NCBI GenBank assembly: GCA_930367215.1
Contig: OV884056.1
Location: 235,529,127-235,593,126, forward strand
Direction of reading: 5' to 3'
DNA length: 64,000 nt
From: Pollenia angustigena
Lineage: Eukaryota > Arthropoda > Insecta > Diptera > Polleniidae
Both the position numbers and the translations under genes were made by a program. Shown here piece by piece: positions 61,218 to 64,000 of the stretch; the first letter of the stretch is position 1, and every line of letters begins with the position of its first letter. The notes under the pieces were generated by a model. It was given only the letters and a program-made list of their open reading frames with translations, was not told the DNA's origin and did not search any database.

Positions 61218-61374
61218 AAACATGTTTTATTATGGTCACAACCAACAAAACTATTTTTAAAGAAACTTATTTTACCATAATGTGGTTGTCGGTGACAATG
61301 ATTTGGTTAAATTAAACATAATATGGTCAACATTTTTTTTAAAATGGTTTTGTTGTTTTTTCTCTGGATGCATA
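61218..61374 (+). repeat. GAAAAACATGTTTTATTATGG repeat, copy 1
   Basis: About 155 bp nearly identical to 63440-63600, ending TTGTTTTTTCTCTGG, including ATTTTACCATAAT and GTTGTCGGTGACAATG. The complete copy has TGCACGCAGAGAAAA / TTTTCTCTGGGTGCA inverted ends; this one lacks its left end. Confidence 0.65.
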
Positions 61375-62093
61375 CACAGAAAAAAATAATTTTCATATTT
61401 GAATACGAAAATCGCATATTTGATAAAAAAAATTTTTGAATTTTCTGCGATGACAATTTTTGCATTATTGATAAAAAAAAGTTTGTAGGTATAGTTATTG
61501 AATTTTTAGTCAACAACCAAGTTTATTGAATCAATAAAAAAAGTTGTTGCCCAAAATAATTTTTTTCAACAAAATGTTTGCGTGATTTGTTAAAATAAAT
61601 TGTTGGACATGTTGAATAAATCAAATAAAATGTTTATCGAATCTTTATTTATTAATGAAGACGAGCTTAATTCCCAATTTTTTTCCTTTTTAAAAAAATA
61701 CACAAACATTTATTATGGGGGGATAAGCTAGTTCCTATGTGCATTTCGCTGGTTGCTTAAGCCAGATCATCAGGAAACCTTTTTCTAAAGACTTTGGCAA
61801 AACTAGAGATATTTAACCAAATAAAACTGTTAAGCGAATAAGAATTATGACCTATTATAAAATGGACAAGAGTTTTAAAAATACTGTTTTAATGTTGATT
61901 CAAATATTTGTTTTATTGAATATCAAGAAATATTTAAATATTTCATTATTAAATATGTTTCATTGAGTGCTATTTTGCAAAGTGTATATTTGATAAATTT
62001 TTTCATTGAATCAAACAAAAAGTTTGTTGAACAAAAATTATATTTTTAACAAACTGTGTTGTTAAAAATTTTCTTGAGATATTTTTTTCTGTG
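61375..62093. mobile_element. TA-flanked MITE, CACAGAAAAAAATA ends; empty site visible
   Basis: CACAGAAAAAAATAATTTTC and GATATTTTTTTCTGTG are inverted, with TA at 61373-61374 and 62094-62095. The duplicated region at about 63601-63612 reads GCATATATTAAAC without the insertion, proving a TA duplication. Internal TTGTTGAAC / GTTCAACAA-type words. 719 bp, non-coding. Confidence 0.82.
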
Positions 62094-62095
62094 TA

Positions 62096-62640
62096 TATTA
62101 AACATATAACGAAAACACTTTTGGGCGCAAGAATTTTCTCCCCTATGTTGTAACAAATACCGGCAGCGCTTACTAAAGCGTCTCGGCATAGCCGGCCTTC
62201 GGCCGGCCGCAAGGATTTTCTACTCTATGGTATAACAAAAACCGACTTCGCTAACTAAAGCTTCTCTGCATAGACGGCCTTCGGCCGGTCGCAAGTATTT
62301 TCTCCTCTGTGATATAACAAAGACCGGCTTCGCTAACTAACGCTTCTCTGCGCAGACGGCCTTTGGGCGGGCGCAAGGATTTTTTCCTTTATGGTATAAC
62401 AAGTACCGGTTTCGCTAAGTAAAGCTTCTAAAATCTGCCTTGTTTCCGAACGAAGGCCGACTTCGCAGAGAAGCTTTAGTTAGCGAAGCCGGTTTTTGTT
62501 ATACCATAGAGGAGAAAATCCTTGTCCCCGGCCGAAGGCCGGCTGTGCAGAGAAGCTTTAGTTAGCGAAGCTGGTACTTGTTTTTATCAAAGAGGAGAAA
62601 ATCCTTGCGCCCGGCCATAGGCCGGCTATGCTTTCGAGTT
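62096..62640. repeat. GC-rich 82-bp modules in inverted arrangement
   Basis: Each module has GCTTCGCTAACTAAAGCTTCTCTGCATAG, a CCGGCC-TTC-GGCCGG hairpin and GATTTTCT..TCTATGGTATAACAAAAACCGG. Three to four units read one way (62110-62440), then two and a half the other way (62450-62640); AAGCTTTAG at 62471 and 62553 gives the 82-bp period. The same modules occur in 43603-44654 and at 63604-64000. Confidence 0.75.
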
Positions 62641-63067
62641 TGTCCACGGACACTATGACACTGGACGTTATGACATGCCACCTTTTTGCAATATGTCCCG
62701 TTAATTTCATAAATAGCATTTAGGAATTCGTCGTATAATAATAATGAATGATTTAGACAAATAGTATGCCCGACAAAATGGGCCATTTTTCATATAATAT
62801 TTTTGGGTGATTTTTCATTATGAAACAAGCCCTGAATTTTAAAGATTTGTTGGGTGTTATTTCATTGGAGATTATTTCATAATTTGAAAACCCCAAATGA
62901 GGAATGACATAATTCCCAAAAAAAAAAAAAAAAATGAAAAACGGCCCAAAAAAATTGGGAGTTATTTCATATGAAATACCTAACACCCAAAAATGTATGA
63001 AAAAAAATTGGGGAATATTTCATTTCTCGTTTGGGCGTTATTTAATTGGGGGGCTTTTTGTGGAGCC

Positions 63068-63433
63068 TAAATTTAGTTACATACAAATGTAAGTTTTATG
63101 TAATAAATTGCATTGTATCTTCAACAGCTGCTCGGCAGTATGGACAGTAATACTTATTTTAGCCCTCCGCCAAACTTTGTGCTCTCTTCAATAGTTAAAT
63201 ATTAATTAATCACTGCATAGTTATAATCAATTGCTCAAAACAGAATATAGCTTTTTGCAAGGTGGTATGTCATAAAGTTCAGTGTCGTAGTGTCCATGGA
63301 CACTGTGACACTTTTGAAAATGTCATAATGTCCGTGGGCAATAAGACACTTTGCAAATGGACATTATGTCATTTTTAAAAATGTCATAAGGTTCATAATT
63401 ACTAAAGATGTTAAATACAAAAAAAAGAGCTAA
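63068..63433. repeat. Repeat tail with TGTCC/GGACA palindromic words
   Basis: It continues the CCCAAAAAGAAA-type element after the insertion. GTGTCCATGGACACTGTGACAC (63290) and CATAATGTCCGTGGGC recur; an inverted copy of 63247-63307 lies at 62634-62700. No coding. Confidence 0.5.
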
Positions 63434-63602
63434 ATGCACGCAGAGAAAAATATGTTTTATTATGGTCACAACCAACAAAACTATTTTTGAAGAAACTTAT
63501 TTTACCATAATATGGTTGTCGGTGACAATGATTTGGTTAAATTAAACATAATATGGTTAAAATTTTTTTAAAAATGGTTTTGTTGTTTTTTCTCTGGGTG
63601 CA
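63434..63602. mobile_element. MITE with TGCACGCAGAGAAAA ends, copy 2
   Basis: TGCACGCAGAGAAAAATATG and TTTTTTCTCTGGGTGCA are inverted. The interior is as at 61218-61374, with perhaps 95% identity by eye. About 169 bp. Confidence 0.7.
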
Positions 63603-64000
63603 TATATTAAACATATAACGAAAACAATTTTGGGCGCAAGGATTTCTCCCCTATGGTGTAACAAAAACCGGCTTCGCTAACTAAAGCTTCTCTGCATAGA
63701 CGGCCTTTTGGCGGGCGCAAGGATTTTTTCCTTTATGGTATAACAAGTACCGGTTTCGCCAAGTAAAGCTTCTAAAATCTGCCTTGTTTCCGAACAAAGG
63801 CCGATTTCGCAGAGAAGCTTTAGTTAGCGAAGCCAGTATTTGTTATACCATAAAGGAGCAAATCCTTGCGCCCGGCCGAAATCCGGCTATGCAGAGAAGC
63901 TTTACTTAGCGAAGACGGTTTTTGTTATACCATAGAGTAGAAAATCCTTGCGCAAGGCCGAAGGCCGGCTATGCTGAGACGCTTTAGTAAGCGCTGCCGG
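63603..64000. repeat. GC-rich module array, second copy, continues past the right edge
   Basis: It starts TATTAAACATATAACGAAAAC as at 62096, runs two modules one way, turns at about 63775-63800 (TCTAAAATCTGCCTTGTTTCC, as at 62428) and runs back. The last 20 bases (GCTTTAGTAAGCGCTGCCGG) are the complement of the outermost module at 62161, so another large inverted element is cut by the window edge. Confidence 0.7.

Larger units (their letters stand above)
60448..63067. mobile_element. GGCTCC MULE-like element (2,620 bp), 9-bp TSD
   Basis: The left end GACTCCATGAAAAGCTCCCC with AATGAAATAACGCC and the right end GGCGTTATTTAATTGGGGGGC with TTTTTGTGGAGCC are inverted. AAAATTTAG (60439-60447) and TAAATTTAG (63068-63076) match at 8 of 9 bases. 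The GGCTCC start, AATAAC(T/G)CCC words, 9-bp target and GC modules are shared with 43603-44654. It holds a 54-codon frame (60756-60920), a nested copy of the CCCAAAAAGAAA repeat (60952-61215), a TA element (61375-62093) and GC modules (62096-62640). No transposase found. Confidence 0.72.

Noticed and set aside
1..64000. CRISPR array, prophage, operon or bacterial-type defence system
   Set aside because: No spacer-repeat structure, ribosome-binding sites or polycistronic gene order; spliced animal genes and eukaryotic transposons throughout.

Overview
Organism and overall nature. The window is very AT-rich nuclear DNA of a cyclorrhaphan fly. A calyptrate such as a blowfly or muscid is my inference. 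The evidence is two recognisable fly/animal genes with GT-AG introns (Elongin A and a Rad60/NIP45-type protein), DINE-1/mini-me rolling-circle elements with the GTCY microsatellite typical of Diptera, and a Jockey-clade LINE. No other host gene is convincing. Nearly everything else is transposable-element (TE) DNA, often inserted one element into another, so many ends and target-site duplications (TSDs) can be read to the base.

Layout. 1-6676 (minus): start of Elongin A, with exon 1 at 6605-6676, a 5,980-bp intron full of TEs, and exon 2 running off the left edge. 7170-25085: a crowd of hAT elements (8-bp TSDs), PIF/Harbinger-type MITEs (3-bp TWA TSDs), TA-flanked MITEs and one complete DINE-1-like element (10789-12064). 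25374-27356 (plus): the Rad60/NIP45 gene in four exons, the only complete host gene. 28160-33750: nested hAT elements. 34681-45513: a deep nest in which an old mariner is split by a decayed LINE (minus). That LINE is split in turn by four DNA elements, the largest of which (39226-43245) holds further elements and a small spliced pseudogene. 46049-47451: a mariner with both ends. 47480-49760: a broken Copia element. 49790-50480: a LINE piece. 51098-56701: long inverted arms enclosing an apparently intact two-ORF Jockey-type LINE (51413-55738). 57000-64000: a mariner relic, MITEs, repeats, and a 2.6-kb GGCTCC element with a 9-bp TSD that carries GC-rich modules and an orphan 54-codon reading frame.

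How the parts relate. The two host genes are independent: Elongin A acts in RNA polymerase II elongation and as a ubiquitin-ligase receptor, Rad60 in SUMO-linked genome maintenance. The rest is a dated stack of insertions. At several junctions, removing an element plus one TSD copy restores an older reading frame or matches an uninterrupted copy elsewhere in the window. I found no CRISPR array, rRNA or tRNA gene, and no sign of a new defence or metabolic system. The most novel material is in the elements: a MADF-domain remnant linking one MITE family to PIF/Harbinger, the spliced pseudogene inside a TA-flanked element, and the GGCTCC family.
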